58,491 bases of DNA from Helicobacter vulpis. GTDB taxonomy: Bacteria; Campylobacterota; Campylobacteria; Campylobacterales; Helicobacteraceae. The stretch is from NCBI RefSeq assembly GCF_003660395.1, contig NZ_QXQT01000012.1:1-58491 (forward strand). The letters run 5' to 3'. The position numbers and the translations under genes are program-made. The notes beneath the pieces are model-generated. The model was given only the letters and a program-made list of their open reading frames with translations, was not told where the DNA came from and made no database searches. Below, in pieces: positions 30,439 to 39,579 of this stretch; position 1 is the first letter of the stretch, and each line of letters starts with the position of its first letter.

Positions 30439-30825
30439 ATGCGTTACCGGGTTTATTACGAAGACACAGATTGTGGTGGAATCGTCTACCACGCCAATTA
30501 TTTTAAATATTGCGAACGGGCTAGAAGTGAGGTTTTCTTTGCAAACCATCTTAGCCCCCACGATCAACAGGGCTTTTTTGTGGTGCAATCTCTGCAGGCG
30601 CAATTTTTGGCCCCGGGCAAATTGGGCGACACTTTAGAGGTTTTTACAAGATTAAAAGAACTTAAAAAAGTGAGCGTGATCTTGGAGCAAGAGGTGTTAA
30701 GAGTTGCCCCCCAAAGCACGCGCCTCTTTTGCATGCAGGTCAAACTAGGCTTTATCTCCCAAACCACCCACACCCCCGCGCCCATTAGCCCAAATTTTGT
30801 ATCTCTGCTAAAGAGCTTGCTTTAG
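30439..30825 (+). CDS. ybgC: acyl-CoA thioesterase YbgC
   Basis: A 128-residue hot-dog thioesterase. The catalytic Asp lies in YYEDTDCGGIVYHANYFKY near residue 11. H. pylori YbgC (HP0496) hydrolyses acyl-CoAs; a link to membrane lipid handling and the Tol-Pal system is known for the family. The stop codon overlaps the dsbI stop of the opposite strand. Divergent from the NSS transporters as in H. pylori. Confidence 0.95.
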   Translation: MRYRVYYEDTDCGGIVYHANYFKYCERARSEVFFANHLSPHDQQGFFVVQSLQAQFLAPGKLGDTLEVFTRLKELKKVSVILEQEVLRVAPQSTRLFCMQVKLGFISQTTHTPAPISPNFVSLLKSLL

Positions 30826-32537
30826 CAGCCTTGAGAGCGCAATTGGGGGGCTTTTGGGGCTTGGTTCACAAGGGGGGTCATGTTGGGGGCAAAGGCGCTT
30901 AAATCTAGGGTGTAAAAGGCATTTTGCCCCCCTTCATAGCCCACCACCACCAACGCATCGTCCACTAAAGCGAGCGCGCTAGGGTTGTGAATTTGGCTAG
31001 GCAGACCATAGGCATCTAGTATCTGTGCGCTAGCTGGGTCGATCACAAGCAAGGTGTTAAAGGCCTTACTCAGGGCCAATAATTTGCCTTGATAGAGGGC
31101 TAGTCCGGTGATGTAAAACTCGCCCAAGCTGCGCTGAGGCTTTAGGGGGGTGTTTTGGGTGGCTTGCACCGCGCGCTCAAAGTCCAAGCCCAAATCTTGA
31201 TCCAACATGCCCACCAGGATCAAATCCTTATAGCGGGCATTGGGCACACTGAGCATGTAAGTGCGCACCCCATCGCTGCGTGCGCTGAGGACATAGTGTG
31301 CAGAAGCCCGGCTCGTGCGTAGGCGGTTGCGCCCTAATTCTTCAAAGCGATCCGCTCCCTGCAAAAATTGCGCAAAATTATCCCCGCTCTTGGGATTGTA
31401 ACGCACATCCGCACTGCTCTTATTTTGCCCCATCACTCTAATCACATTGCCCACCATGTTCACGCCCACAAAATTCTCTATCGTGGCAGAATAGTATTTG
31501 TCTAGCACGAAATGCGCCAAGATTTGATCTAGGTTCTTATTGACCACATAAAAGCCCTCTTTTTGCGTACCGATAAGGAAGGTATTTTTCAATAGCGCAT
31601 TATCCCCGGCAAAAGTGTCGGGAGAAAAATAAAAATTGCTAACCTTAGGGGCTGGGGTACAACCATCAGAGACAACGCGCATGGCTAGGGGGTTGCTAGG
31701 CGTGCTAATGGGGGGCGTGCTAGGCGCGTTTAAGAATAAAAGATCGCTAATGGGGGCGTTTAGGGCCAAAGAGTTGCTCTTTTGGGATTGTAGGGGGAGT
31801 GTTTTATGGATTTGCAGGGGGGCGTTATGATAATCACGATCCCATGCGTGTTTGTCATCGGCTAAAATGGGAGGTTCTATGATTCTCTTGCCCCAAGCTC
31901 TAGGAAAGCCCATGTGCTTCCAGTTTTGTGTACTCCACACATTTTCTTTTAAATGCCAAGAAAAGCGGATGGGATCGCCCTGTCCTAGATAGGGAAAGGG
32001 ACCTGTGGAGATGAAGGCTTGTACCATGTTGGTGATGGCAATCCCCCCCACGATGAGAAAGGCCCAAGTGTTGGCCTTGCTCAAGTCGCGATAGGCGCGC
32101 CTGCTCCCTGCATAACCCCCCTCTTGAGCCAAGATCTCAAAACTGGGCGCAAAGAGCAACAAACCCCCTAGTACCAACACCACCGCCCAAAAGACGACAT
32201 GCGCCCAAAATTGCGTGTGCAATCCCAAAATAGAGAGCGCAAAGCCCTGCCCCACATCTTCTAGCGCGTGGTTACCATAATGGTAAAAACTTTGATACAA
32301 GCCCCCGGCCACCACCAAGAGCAGAATCGCTAGGTATTTGGGTTTCAGGCCATAGCGCAAGACAAACAGCCCGGCCAAGCCCACATACACCATGCTTTGG
32401 CGCTCCGCCCAACACTGGATACAGGGCGAATCCCCATAAATAAAGCCCAGTACAAGATTGCCAATCCCCACGGGCAAAGAAACGATGCCTATAATGGCCA
32501 AAGAAAAGAGGAAGTAAAATTTACGGGTTTGCTGCAT
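30822..32537 (-). CDS. dsbI: disulfide oxidoreductase DsbI (DsbB-like with beta-propeller domain)
   Basis: A 571-residue inner-membrane thiol oxidase. The N-terminal part has about five helices and the DsbB-type CxxC in GDSPCIQCWAERQSM near residues 36-50. The C-terminal part (after about 300) is a predicted periplasmic beta-propeller, the hallmark of epsilonproteobacterial DsbI. It reoxidises periplasmic thiol oxidases, passing electrons to quinone. A small membrane protein ORF lies directly upstream. Similar to H. pylori HP0595. Confidence 0.9.
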   Translation of the reverse strand: MQQTRKFYFLFSLAIIGIVSLPVGIGNLVLGFIYGDSPCIQCWAERQSMVYVGLAGLFVLRYGLKPKYLAILLLVVAGGLYQSFYHYGNHALEDVGQGFALSILGLHTQFWAHVVFWAVVLVLGGLLLFAPSFEILAQEGGYAGSRRAYRDLSKANTWAFLIVGGIAITNMVQAFISTGPFPYLGQGDPIRFSWHLKENVWSTQNWKHMGFPRAWGKRIIEPPILADDKHAWDRDYHNAPLQIHKTLPLQSQKSNSLALNAPISDLLFLNAPSTPPISTPSNPLAMRVVSDGCTPAPKVSNFYFSPDTFAGDNALLKNTFLIGTQKEGFYVVNKNLDQILAHFVLDKYYSATIENFVGVNMVGNVIRVMGQNKSSADVRYNPKSGDNFAQFLQGADRFEELGRNRLRTSRASAHYVLSARSDGVRTYMLSVPNARYKDLILVGMLDQDLGLDFERAVQATQNTPLKPQRSLGEFYITGLALYQGKLLALSKAFNTLLVIDPASAQILDAYGLPSQIHNPSALALVDDALVVVGYEGGQNAFYTLDLSAFAPNMTPLVNQAPKAPQLRSQGC

Positions 32538-32545
32538 AACCCCCC

Positions 32546-32710
32546 CTACAAATTCACATTGGGGAAGAAATTAGAGGTGTGGGCGACAAACATCACCAGC
32601 TCTACCAACCACGCCACCACAAAGATCCCAAAAGCTAACCTCTCATACGCTGGTTTGAAAAACAGCAGACAGACCACTACAAAAACCGCCCCAAAACCTA
32701 GAAACTCCAA
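32546..32710 (-). CDS. small membrane protein upstream of dsbI (Dba-like)
   Basis: A 54-residue ORF starting at TTG (32710) after an AAAGGGG site and ending TAG 8 nt before the dsbI ATG. It has two hydrophobic stretches (EFLGFGAVFVVVCLLFF and LAFGIFVVAWLVELVMFVA) and a short polar tail ending FFPNVNL. In Campylobacter a small gene, dba, is translationally coupled to dsbI in exactly this position. Homology is inferred from size, topology and context. A G run (7 G from the TAG) forms the dsbI ribosome site. Confidence 0.6.
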   Translation of the reverse strand: MEFLGFGAVFVVVCLLFFKPAYERLAFGIFVVAWLVELVMFVAHTSNFFPNVNL

Positions 32711-32817
32711 CGCATGCCCCTTTAAACATCATTGCTTAAAACTCCCCTGAGAACACGGAGTATAGCACAAAAAACACGCGATAAAGATCGAAGTGGCATG
32801 CTAACTAGCAAGGAAAA

Positions 32818-33191
32818 CCCGTATGCCTAGAGTATTTGAAAAAAGCGATAGAATTTGGGAATAAAGATGCGGTTTTAGCGTTAGAGAAGCTAGAAAAGTT
32901 ACACTAACGGGGCGCATACGTTTAGACATTTTAAAATGGGGTTTGTTGTTAGGTTATGTTGCTATTAGGTGTCCTAAAAACTGAATCTGGGGGCACCCCA
33001 TCAATTGATCTAATGGAGGCAGGCATTGTTTTTGCGAATAAAGACTACAAGAAAGCCCTGCAGCTCTACCACGCTCTGAATAAAGCGCGTAGTGTAGAGG
33101 TAGCTGAGACATTGGGAAATTTTTATTTAAATGGAGATACGGAGCTAAGATACGATTATCTCAAAGTCAATCTTACTACGAGCGGGCTGTC
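32818..33191 (+). pseudogene. degraded Sel1-repeat gene fragments
   Basis: Two broken pieces. At 32833-32907 the frame reads YLKKAIEFGNKDAVLAL and ends EKLEKLH-stop, a Sel1 C-terminus. The preceding NPYA is one frame off. At about 33013-33195 (EAGIVFANKDYKKALQLY ... GNFYLNGD) is a Sel1 N-terminal part, which then shifts frame near 33150 (SQSYYERAV in the next frame). Small Hcp-like Sel1 proteins are common in Helicobacter. These are remnants, with no intact start-to-stop gene. Confidence 0.6.
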
Positions 33192-33386
33192 TTAAATTTT
33201 ATGGGTTCCACTCCCCAAGTTTACATGATGAGGAATGGTTGTGCAATTTTTAGCAAACGCCGTTTGTATTTCTTTCATGCGCCCAAGCAGATCGCAGATT
33301 TGCATTAAAGCTTTATTGTTCTTGATTTTGTTAAAGAGGGCTTTGATTTGGGCGAGGTTTAAACACGTGGGGTTAGTCCCCTGCAA
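33192..33386 (-). pseudogene. ViaA (VWA) remnant
   Basis: A 64-codon open piece with LAQIKALFNKIKNNKAL and ICDLLGRMKEIQ, resembling the central ViaA region with its conserved LGR motif. No von Willebrand A domain remains. A RavA fragment in the same orientation lies 2 kb upstream, and ravA-viaA normally form one operon. Both pieces are probably leftovers of a locus disrupted by the restriction-modification insertion. Confidence 0.5.
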
Positions 33387-33443
33387 AGAAAAGCCCTTTT
33401 GCTCTTGTTATTTGCCCCCCTGCTCTAACTCTACTAACGCTTT

Positions 33444-34640
33444 TTACTTTTTTTGGCACACAACGATTTTCTCTGTATCCATTGTTTTGCTCTTAAGTCC
33501 GGTGCGGTTGGTGGGCGAATTTTTAAGGGGCATGGATTTATTAGAAATTTTGCGCTCAAGCGTACTCAAGTGTTTGCACCCGCACGCACACAACACTTCT
33601 ACAATAAAACGATCTGTGGGCAATATAAAGTTTTTAACACGCCGATTCCCCACCACAAAAAAGATCAAAGCTTTGTGAGCTAGGGAGGGCATAATATTTT
33701 GAATGCTACGCTCTAGGTCATCATAAAAACTTGAAACTTCTAAAGCCCGTCTTGCATCCAATTTTGCGATTTCTTGGATCACATTTCCAACACCCCCCTT
33801 GGTGTAAAGTGTTTTAGCTTTCAAGCCTCCCAAGAGTTGAGAATCTAATTTCCGCGCGTTTTCAAAGCCTAACCACTCGTTAATGAAGGCGCTAAATTGC
33901 CCATAAGCCACAGTGGTTTTAGAATCTCCATAGGGCGGGCTAGTGAGCAGAGTATCAAAAGTCCGCTGGCTTGCTTGAAAACCAGAGTTGCAGAGATCAA
34001 AGACGATATTTTTTGTATGGCGTTGGTAAAAACGCAAATAGTGCTTAGTAATGGTTTCTATCTTGTGGTAAAAAACTCCATAGGTGTTGGGCTTGTAGTT
34101 TTGGTAGTCTTTCATTCTAAAAAGCTTAAATTCATTGTTACGCGTGTAACTGACTTCCCTTAAGGTTTCACTAAAGGCTAGCAAAAAAAGAGTTTTGGCT
34201 TCGCTTTGCACCCGGCTAATATGATAAAAAATGTTGCTTAAATCTTGTTGCGCTTGTTCTTCTATCCAAAAATGGGCATTTGTGATGGGAGCATTTTCAA
34301 TTCTAAAACGCTGTGTCATCGACTCCAATAAGCGTTCTTTTTTATCTAAAAGCTCCGTTTTGTCTATGTAACTCAATTTTGCCCTGCTGATAAGAATGGC
34401 TAAAGGATTGAGATCAAAACCGCTTAGGTCCTTGATCCCATATTCTAAAGCACTGATAAAACTACTCCCGCTCCCACAATAAGGGTCTAGTAGATTGGTT
34501 TTTTGCGCTCCAAACTCTTGGAGTAATTCTAAACCAATTTGGGGCAACATCGTTGCCGGGTATTTATGCAAATTGGGGTAAAAAGAGGCATAACTTTGTC
34601 CTACAAAATCGTATTTTTGATTATAGACGCTCGCGATCAT
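33444..34640 (-). CDS. type II DNA methyltransferase (SPPY motif)
   Basis: A 398-residue amino-methyltransferase. Motif I is LLDPYCGSGSSFISALE near residue 47 and the catalytic motif IV is TSPPYGDSKTTVAYG near 233. The order (I before IV) and SPPY suggest N4-cytosine or N6-adenine methylation. It overlaps by 4 nt the BsaWI-like nuclease gene, so it is the cognate protective enzyme. The target would be the same CCGG-containing site, which is an inference. Inserted in the ravA-viaA remnant. Confidence 0.85.
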   Translation of the reverse strand: MIASVYNQKYDFVGQSYASFYPNLHKYPATMLPQIGLELLQEFGAQKTNLLDPYCGSGSSFISALEYGIKDLSGFDLNPLAILISRAKLSYIDKTELLDKKERLLESMTQRFRIENAPITNAHFWIEEQAQQDLSNIFYHISRVQSEAKTLFLLAFSETLREVSYTRNNEFKLFRMKDYQNYKPNTYGVFYHKIETITKHYLRFYQRHTKNIVFDLCNSGFQASQRTFDTLLTSPPYGDSKTTVAYGQFSAFINEWLGFENARKLDSQLLGGLKAKTLYTKGGVGNVIQEIAKLDARRALEVSSFYDDLERSIQNIMPSLAHKALIFFVVGNRRVKNFILPTDRFIVEVLCACGCKHLSTLERKISNKSMPLKNSPTNRTGLKSKTMDTEKIVVCQKK

Positions 34641-35386
34641 AGTCGCTTTTCAACGTATGTTATGAGATAGCTCAAAGGTTTAATAAAATCTCTATCATAA
34701 ATGGGCTTTCCAATAAAAGCGCAATCAAAAAACTTAAACATGCCTCTTTGCTGGGGGCGATCAATTTCATTATAAAAGTTGATGGTTGCAAAACACACTA
34801 AGGGCATAATGGGAGGGTTATACACAATGTCGTACTTTTCTTTCAGCTTAGAGTCTGAGTTAGCGATCTCCATCAAGAGTTTCCATTTATAAGTTTGTGC
34901 CACTCTTTCACGCAAAGAAGTTTTAAGGGATAAAATGAGGCAATTTTTCAACTCACCCACAGAGTCAAGGCTATAAACCACTAAATCCACATCGGGCTTT
35001 TGAGTCTTCTCTCCTATTTGGATTTGAAATAGCTCTTGAAAATGGGGGACTTGTGCGGGCTTTGCGCTGATAAAAATATGGGGCGCAATCGCTCCCCCTA
35101 TTTTATTCTTGAGAAAAGTATAAATAATCAGACTTGAAAAAGCATTCCCGGCAATACTCTTTCTAGCCTGGTTAGCGTCTCTAATTTCTCCATCACTGAC
35201 CCGCTTTTCAATCAAGGCATTCACAGCAGATCTGGACTCCATCATATAGTGGTGGAGACAATCAAAAATCCCAAACCATGTCATTTTTGTGGAGTCTATA
35301 TCCTTATTAATCAGCTCTAAGATAGGCTGTAAGTAATACTTAGATTCTATCTCTTTTAATGTTTTGATTTCTTCTTTGTTAAGCAT
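34637..35386 (-). CDS. type II restriction endonuclease, BsaWI-like
   Basis: A 249-residue PD-(D/E)xK nuclease candidate. Residues 131-155 carry PDVDLVVYS and LSLKTSLRERVAQTYKW, the catalytic Asp and Lys pattern. The helical N-terminal region (DANQARKSIAGNAFSSLI) and the C-terminal RGMFKFFDCAFIGKP resemble the BsaWI family, whose members cut WCCGGW. Specificity is inferred from recalled family similarity. The nuclease gene precedes its methyltransferase in one transcript. Confidence 0.75.
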   Translation of the reverse strand: MLNKEEIKTLKEIESKYYLQPILELINKDIDSTKMTWFGIFDCLHHYMMESRSAVNALIEKRVSDGEIRDANQARKSIAGNAFSSLIIYTFLKNKIGGAIAPHIFISAKPAQVPHFQELFQIQIGEKTQKPDVDLVVYSLDSVGELKNCLILSLKTSLRERVAQTYKWKLLMEIANSDSKLKEKYDIVYNPPIMPLVCFATINFYNEIDRPQQRGMFKFFDCAFIGKPIYDRDFIKPLSYLITYVEKRL

Positions 35387-35450
35387 TTTGGCAGTTTAGC
35401 GTAAATTTTCAAAAATAACCGGTGTTGCGCACTAAGCGGTTTTGTTTGAG

Positions 35451-35669
35451 TTACCCGATGTCAAGGGGACCAAAAATATCTTCAGGTGTGCCAAAGGCAA
35501 GGCTGACTTTTCTAGCGATCATGGATTTTGCCGTGCCGGGCGGTCCATATAAAAAGATCGCTTTGCCTGCAAATATCGCTAACAACACTAAGCGCGCGCA
35601 TTTCTCGCGCTCAAAGAGATTGTTCTCTAGATGGGTGATCAAGGCTTTCACTCCACCCTTATAATCCAT
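35451..35669 (-). pseudogene. ravA: truncated MoxR-family ATPase RavA
   Basis: About 72 codons from an ATG at 35669 with an AAGGAG site 3 nt upstream. The RavA N-terminus NLFEREKCARLVLLAIFAGK and the Walker A FLYGPPGTAKSMIARKV are intact. The frame stops after FGPLDIG, where normal RavA would continue for several hundred residues to Walker B and sensors. The break lies about 65 bases upstream of the restriction gene start. It cannot function as an ATPase. Confidence 0.75.
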
Positions 35670-35767
35670 GGGACTCCTTGCAATAAATATCCCCACACCC
35701 CCAGCAATTGTAGGTCTATGCTGATCTCAATCTGTTAGGAATGAAGCCATGCACATCCCCAAAAGGG

Positions 35768-36775
35768 CTATTTTTCCATAATGATGTGCATCTGGTTGTC
35801 TTTGAGTTCTACGTAGAGTTCTTTAAGGCCTTGAGAGGAGTAAGAGAGCTTGTTCTTTTTATAGGCCTTGTAGTCTTGGTTGAACGCCACTCTAAAAAGG
35901 CGGCGGTGTTCTGTGTTGGGGTAGGGGGTGATATTCACTCCTGAGAAGCGGATTGTCTTGGTTTCGTTTTTGGTAAAAACGCGGGTCTTAAACTTCTCAT
36001 AGGTCTTAAAATTCATTCCGCTGGCGTGCTTAAAATCCGGACTATAAAAATTCATATAGCCCACGAGATCGTTATTAGCCCATGCGCTCCGCCAACTGTA
36101 AAGCGCGCTTAAAATCGTGGCCAATTCATCCTTAGTGGCGTATTTGAGTGCGCCCTCATAGACGATGAGCAGGGCTTTCTTTCCCTTAATGCGTTGTTCG
36201 TAATCTTTCAAGATCGCATTTTCAATGGCCACACAGCCCTTTGTGTTGAGTTCATCGCGTTTTCCACTCAAGGGCAAGCCATGAATCCAGATCCCATGTC
36301 CGGTACGTTTAAAGGCGATGTCTAGAGGGTTGGGGTAATTGGTCTCTAGGGCAAAGGGGCCATAGTAAGCACTCAAACCCGTGAGTTTTTTGAGGATCTG
36401 ATAAACCCCAATGGGGGTTGCTTTATCGCCCTCGCTTTTCTTATCCCCCCCCTTAGAGCCCACAAGCGCTTTAGTTTGATTGACCTTGACGATCTTCTCA
36501 CCCTCTAAGGCATAGAGCGCGAGCTTGGGGTCGGCCTTGTCAATCACAAAGAGATAGTCCATGTTTTCGTAATAGCCAAAGCTGATGTCGCGGTTCTCTA
36601 GCACATCTTCCCAAAACTCCCTTTGGGTCAAATAAGATTGCAAGAGTCGCTCAATGGAATCGATCCCCTTTTCTTGATAGGCTTTTACAAATCCCATTAA
36701 GGTATCTGCATGCAAACCCATCATGCCTATAAAAACAAACGACAACGCCCCCGACCATACCTTCTTGACGCGCAT
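35768..36775 (-). CDS. csd6: peptidoglycan L,D-carboxypeptidase Csd6 (YkuD fold)
   Basis: A 335-residue periplasmic protein with a signal peptide (VWSGALSFVFIGMMGLHA). The YkuD catalytic motif is HGIWIHGLPLSGKRD then NTKGCVAIEN, giving His and Cys. A C-terminal NTF2-like domain follows. In H. pylori Csd6 (HP0518) trims tetrapeptides in the wall and controls helical shape; it also affects flagellin modification. A -10 box lies over the era end at 36809-36814. Last gene of rplI-hslV-hslU-era-csd6. Confidence 0.94.
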   Translation of the reverse strand: MRVKKVWSGALSFVFIGMMGLHADTLMGFVKAYQEKGIDSIERLLQSYLTQREFWEDVLENRDISFGYYENMDYLFVIDKADPKLALYALEGEKIVKVNQTKALVGSKGGDKKSEGDKATPIGVYQILKKLTGLSAYYGPFALETNYPNPLDIAFKRTGHGIWIHGLPLSGKRDELNTKGCVAIENAILKDYEQRIKGKKALLIVYEGALKYATKDELATILSALYSWRSAWANNDLVGYMNFYSPDFKHASGMNFKTYEKFKTRVFTKNETKTIRFSGVNITPYPNTEHRRLFRVAFNQDYKAYKKNKLSYSSQGLKELYVELKDNQMHIIMEK

Positions 36776-36806
36776 CCAACACCTCTTAAATATTACAAAA
36801 CTAGAG

Positions 36807-37700
36807 CTATTCTACCACATAACCCATGTTTTTAAGTTGATCTTTTTCTCGACTCCAATTTTTGCACACCACCACTTCTAAGCGCAAAAACACCTTTTTT
36901 CCTCCAAAGGTTTCCATTTTCAAGCGGGCCTGTTTACCAATCTTTTTAATCACCCATGCCCCCTTGCCCACTACCATTTTTTGCTGGCTTGTCTTTTCTA
37001 CGACAATTTTGGCTTCGATGCGATCTAAGCGCGCTTCTTCTTGAAAATGGGTGAGGATCACATCGCTCACATAGGGTATCTCTTCACTCAAGTGTATAAA
37101 AAGTTGTTCGCGAATCATTTCCCTATAGAGCTCCTTAGTCTGCGTGTCGCTAAGGAGTTGTTGATCGTAGTAAAAGGGTGCTGAGGGCAAGAGTTTAGCG
37201 ATCTCTTCTAGCAGAACATCTAGGTTTTTCTGCTTGAGTGCGCTCAAGGGTACTAATGCCTTAAAAATATCGTTGTAGACCTGATAGGGTTGGATTTTGG
37301 CCAAGAGTTGGGGGGGGCTAAGAGTGTCTATCTTATTAAGAGCTATGATGTGGGGTTTAGAACCATAGTGCGCTAAAAAATCTCTATAGGCTTGCACATC
37401 TGTACGCGCGCTAGCCACAAACACCGCTAGGTCGCACTCTTGCAAAGCGCGCACGCTTTGCAATTGCATAGCCTGATCGAGAAGTTTTTTAGGGGATGCC
37501 AATCCGGGGGTATCTAAAAATACCAACTGGCAATCTACCCCCTGCTTATCTCTAAAGGGTACAATGGCCTTTAAAGTCTTGCGTGTGGCATGTGCCTTGT
37601 GCGAGACTAGAGCGATTTTCTCTCCTAAGAGCGCGTTGATCAAGGTGCTTTTGCCCGCATTGGGCAAGCCTACAAGCGCGATAAAACCGGCTCGAGTCAT
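36807..37700 (-). CDS. era: GTPase Era
   Basis: A 297-residue ribosome-assembly GTPase. G1 GLPNAGKSTLI, G3 DTPG and G4 NKID are in the N-terminal domain. The C-terminal KH domain has AKIVVEKTSQQKMVVGKGA. It binds 16S rRNA during 30S maturation. A C8 tract (37310-37317, Ser-Pro-Pro codons) is present with intact frame. The start overlaps the hslU stop by 1 nt. Orthologue of HP0517. Confidence 0.97.
   Translation of the reverse strand: MTRAGFIALVGLPNAGKSTLINALLGEKIALVSHKAHATRKTLKAIVPFRDKQGVDCQLVFLDTPGLASPKKLLDQAMQLQSVRALQECDLAVFVASARTDVQAYRDFLAHYGSKPHIIALNKIDTLSPPQLLAKIQPYQVYNDIFKALVPLSALKQKNLDVLLEEIAKLLPSAPFYYDQQLLSDTQTKELYREMIREQLFIHLSEEIPYVSDVILTHFQEEARLDRIEAKIVVEKTSQQKMVVGKGAWVIKKIGKQARLKMETFGGKKVFLRLEVVVCKNWSREKDQLKNMGYVVE
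36809..36814 (-). promoter_or_regulatory. possible -10 box for csd6
   Basis: TAGAAT on the minus strand, overlapping the last codons of era and 33 nt before the csd6 ATG. It suggests csd6 may be transcribed separately. Confidence 0.4.
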
Positions 37701-39037
37701 TAGAGAATAAAGCGCGCCAAATCTACATTATCCACGAGATTCTGCAATTTTTGACTCACCTGTTCTTTAGTGATCACCACGCTTTGTCCCTTGTAATTAG
37801 ACGCGTTGAAGCTGAGGTCTTCTAATACCTTTTCAATGGTGGTGTGCAAACGGCGCGCTCCGATATCCTCCGTGTTTTGATTGGCTAAGTAAGAGAGTTT
37901 AGCCAGCTCGCGCAACGCCTCCGGCTCAAAGCCCAAATGTACCCCCTCCACTTCTAAGAGTGCTTGGTATTGGCGGATAATCGAACTTTTTGTGCGCGTG
38001 AGAATGGCATACATGATTTCCTCAGAGAGGCTTTCTAATTCCACGCGCAAGGGGAAACGCCCTTGTAGTTCTGGGATCAAATCGCTAGGCTTGCTCAAAT
38101 GGAAAGCCCCAGCAGCGATAAAGAGAATGTGATCGGTAGCCACGGGCCCGTATTTGGTGTTCACCACGCTCCCCTCTACAATGGGAAGCAAATCGCGCTG
38201 TACTCCCTCTTTGCTAGGGTCTTGCCGCGCACCCTCCTTGACCCCCACAGCGATCTTATCAATCTCATCAATGAAGATCACTCCCGATTGCGCAGCGCGT
38301 TGCACCCCTTCCATTTGTACCCCCTCCTTATCTAAGATTGTTTGTGAGACATCATGACGCAGGGCTTCCTTAGCTTCCTTGATGGTCATCTCCTTACTGA
38401 CTTTTTGTTCCTCTCTGTTAAGTACTTTGATGATGCTTTCTTGCACCTTGATGATTTCTGGGGGAACATTGAAATCCCCCTCCACCTGTCTTTTATGTAA
38501 CTCAATTTCGATCTTGACATGATCTAAGGCCGTGCTTCTGACCTTTTCCTTAGTTTTTGCAAAATTCAACGCGTATTCTTCCTTTTTGACCTCACTCACC
38601 CCGTTAGGCAAGGGAGGTAATAACTTCTTGGTGATTTTCTCTACAATCAATTCTTCAATTTTCTCTTTATTCTTTTCCTTGTGTTCACTTTCCACGAGGT
38701 TAATGCTAGTGGCCACCAAATCGCGCACCATCGATTCCACATCGCGCCCCACAAAACCCACCTCAGTGTACTTGCTCGCCTCCACTTTGATAAAAGGCAA
38801 ACCCATCATCTTGGCCATGCGTCTTGCAATCTCTGTCTTGCCCACCCCAGTTGAGCCAATCATCAAAATATTCTTGGGCATCACCTCCTCTTGGAGCTCC
38901 TTACTGAGTTGCAAACGCCGCCAGCGGTTGCGCAACGCGATGGCGATCATTTTCTTGGCATCTTGCTGTTCTATAATGTAGTCGTCCAAATAGGCGACAA
39001 TCTCTTGGGGAGTCATGTTTAGTTTATCCGCGTGCAT
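37700..39037 (-). CDS. hslU: HslUV protease ATPase subunit HslU
   Basis: A 445-residue AAA+ unfoldase partnering HslV. Walker A is IGSTGVGKTEIARRMA near 60. The I-domain insertion runs about 110-235, Walker B is [11 protein letters not shown], and sensor-2 has IGARRLHT. The C-terminus DLARFIL inserts in HslV. It shares 1 nt with hslV. Orthologue of HP0516. Confidence 0.98.
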   Translation of the reverse strand: MHADKLNMTPQEIVAYLDDYIIEQQDAKKMIAIALRNRWRRLQLSKELQEEVMPKNILMIGSTGVGKTEIARRMAKMMGLPFIKVEASKYTEVGFVGRDVESMVRDLVATSINLVESEHKEKNKEKIEELIVEKITKKLLPPLPNGVSEVKKEEYALNFAKTKEKVRSTALDHVKIEIELHKRQVEGDFNVPPEIIKVQESIIKVLNREEQKVSKEMTIKEAKEALRHDVSQTILDKEGVQMEGVQRAAQSGVIFIDEIDKIAVGVKEGARQDPSKEGVQRDLLPIVEGSVVNTKYGPVATDHILFIAAGAFHLSKPSDLIPELQGRFPLRVELESLSEEIMYAILTRTKSSIIRQYQALLEVEGVHLGFEPEALRELAKLSYLANQNTEDIGARRLHTTIEKVLEDLSFNASNYKGQSVVITKEQVSQKLQNLVDNVDLARFIL

Positions 39038-39579
39038 TAGAGCTCCAAGATTTTAATGTGTTGGTTGGTGTAGATACATAGCTCTCCAGCGATCTCAAGC
39101 GATTTTTCTACAAGACTCTTTGGGGGTAAGTGGGCGCATTGATCGAGAGCGCGCGCCGCACTCAGGGCATAATTCCCTCCGCTCCCAATAGCGGCGATCT
39201 TGCCATCTTCAGGTTCGACCACATCGCCCGTCCCGCTTAAAATGAAAATGGCCTGTTTGTTGAGTACGATCATCATCGCCTCCAAACGGCGTAGAAACTT
39301 ATCCTTGCGCCATTCTTTACTAAAGTCCACCACACTTTTAAACAGATCCCCCTTTTTGCCCTCCAAAATGCGCTCAAACATGTCAAATAGGCTAAAAGCG
39401 TCTGCGGTGCTCCCGGCAAACCCGCTTAGAATCTGGTTGTGGTGCAAGGTGCGAATCTTTGTTGCATTCCCCTTGACCACACAATTGCCCAAGGTAACCT
39501 GCCCATCACCCCCGATGATGGCATAATCCCTACCCTCAAAATGCGTTCTATACCCTAAAATGGTCGTGGCGTGAAACAT
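39037..39579 (-). CDS. hslV: HslUV protease proteolytic subunit HslV
   Basis: A 180-residue proteasome-like threonine peptidase. The start is the ATG at 39579, overlapping the rplI TGA (TGATG), rather than the GTG one codon upstream. [11 protein letters not shown] shows the nucleophile Thr region; [16 protein letters not shown] and [14 protein letters not shown] match the family. It forms a dodecamer capped by HslU. Orthologue of HP0515. Confidence 0.97.
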   Translation of the reverse strand: MFHATTILGYRTHFEGRDYAIIGGDGQVTLGNCVVKGNATKIRTLHHNQILSGFAGSTADAFSLFDMFERILEGKKGDLFKSVVDFSKEWRKDKFLRRLEAMMIVLNKQAIFILSGTGDVVEPEDGKIAAIGSGGNYALSAARALDQCAHLPPKSLVEKSLEIAGELCIYTNQHIKILEL

